In this document: piece by piece, positions 58,727-58,979 of the stretch
How positions within the stretch are numbered: the first letter of the stretch is position 1
Layout of the letters: each line of letters begins with the position of its first letter
Source: Clostridium sp. CAG:964
GTDB lineage: Bacteria > Bacillota > Clostridia > Oscillospirales > Acutalibacteraceae
DNA: 58,979 nt
Assembly (NCBI GenBank): GCA_000435335.1
Contig: FR891333.1
Location: forward strand, 1 to 58,979
Reading direction: 5' to 3'
Notes under the pieces: model-generated
Database searches by the model: none
Seen by the model: the letters and a program-made list of their open reading frames with translations, nothing else
Told to the model about the DNA's origin: nothing
Translations under genes and position numbers: made by a program

Positions 58727-58979
58727 CTAGATAATCATTCTTGCTAAAAGAACTGCATCTTGCATATTGATTACACCGTTATTGTCCATATCAGCAGCTT
58801 CAAATCTAGATGTTCCTACTGTAAGCTCAAATCCGTCATATCCCACTGCAGCTCTCAAAACAAATACAACATCTGCAAGTGATACTCTTTCGTCGCCTGT
58901 AACATCGCCCTTAGTGTACTGTCCTTCTGTAGGTGCCTCTGTAGGTGCCACTGTAGGTGCCTGTGTAGGTGCCTGTGTT
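58727..58979 (-). CDS. C-terminal fragment of a dockerin-bearing secreted protein (5' end outside window)
   Basis: 83 residues of the 3' end, continuous to the window edge. It starts in a TQAPT/TEAPT repeat linker and ends in a dockerin: first calcium-binding repeat GDVTGDERVSLADVVFVLR, second repeat AADMDNNGVINMQDAVLLAR, with calcium ligands D, T/N, D/N and the final D at the expected spacing. Dockerins attach enzymes to cohesins on scaffoldins. The catalytic part lies beyond the window and cannot be named. Linked to the amylase pair 50 nt downstream, it probably belongs to the same starch-degradation operon. Confidence 0.9.
   Translation of the reverse strand, partial: TQAPTQAPTVAPTEAPTEGQYTKGDVTGDERVSLADVVFVLRAAVGYDGFELTVGTSRFEAADMDNNGVINMQDAVLLARMII

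Overview
The window looks like chromosome of a low-GC Gram-positive anaerobe of the class Clostridia, most likely a gut Ruminococcaceae/Oscillospirales member. The evidence is the Firmicutes-type S10-spc-alpha order with a KOW-domain gene between map and infA, AGGAGG-type ribosome binding sites, a type III glutamine synthetase, an anaerobic NTP-reductase activase, and secreted alpha-amylases lying beside dockerin and cohesin-like sequences. The last trait recalls the starch-degrading 'amylosome' of Ruminococcus bromii. That assignment is an inference from gene content; no 16S gene is present.

Layout. (1) 1-6.6 kb, minus strand: six tightly packed tetrapyrrole genes (hemA, siroheme synthase N-domain, hemC, cobA-hemD fusion, hemB, hemL) taking glutamyl-tRNA to uroporphyrinogen III and precorrin-2/sirohydrochlorin, with a clear promoter and a leader hairpin. 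(2) 6.8-22.8 kb, minus strand: tRNA-Arg(CCG) behind the alpha-operon terminator, then the complete rpsJ-to-rplQ ribosomal superoperon with secY, adk, map, infA and rpoA, a roughly 300-nt leader and an extended -10 promoter. (3) 22.9-32.4 kb: a 34-residue membrane protein divergent from a CobO-type adenosyltransferase, a DacF-type carboxypeptidase, recG, tcdA, a GNAT enzyme, a thioredoxin/FTR-like pair, a decayed GNAT fragment, a MocA-type oxidoreductase, a formate/nitrite channel and a HAD hydrolase. (4) 32.6-37.8 kb: a Cys-rich DUF5685/J-domain/membrane-protein operon, two surface lipoproteins and a ThiT-type transporter. (5) 37.8-42.4 kb: an amino-acid ABC transporter whose binding domain appears circularly permuted and fused to the permease, then nrdG, an HD-domain gene and an unknown membrane protein. 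(6) 42.5-46.6 kb: nitrogen assimilation, with an ammonium channel fused to a PII domain downstream of glnN, each with a terminator-like leader hairpin. (7) 47-58.98 kb: a small Cys-rich protein, a YfhO-type membrane protein, an SseB-like protein, a membrane-anchored cohesin-like protein overlapping tatD, two paralogous CBM26-like/GH13 amylases, and the C-terminal dockerin of a protein cut by the window edge.

The most distinctive material is accessory: the permuted binding-protein/permease fusion, the single-cohesin membrane protein near dockerin/amylase genes, the Cys-rich J-domain operon, the thioredoxin/FTR-like pair, and paired leader hairpins on nitrogen genes. No CRISPR array, prophage or intact insertion sequence was seen. 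Starts were moved from the longest frame to the ribosome-binding-site-supported codon where this could be read. Three genes of 37, 59 and 34 codons and one of 39 codons were found by eye.
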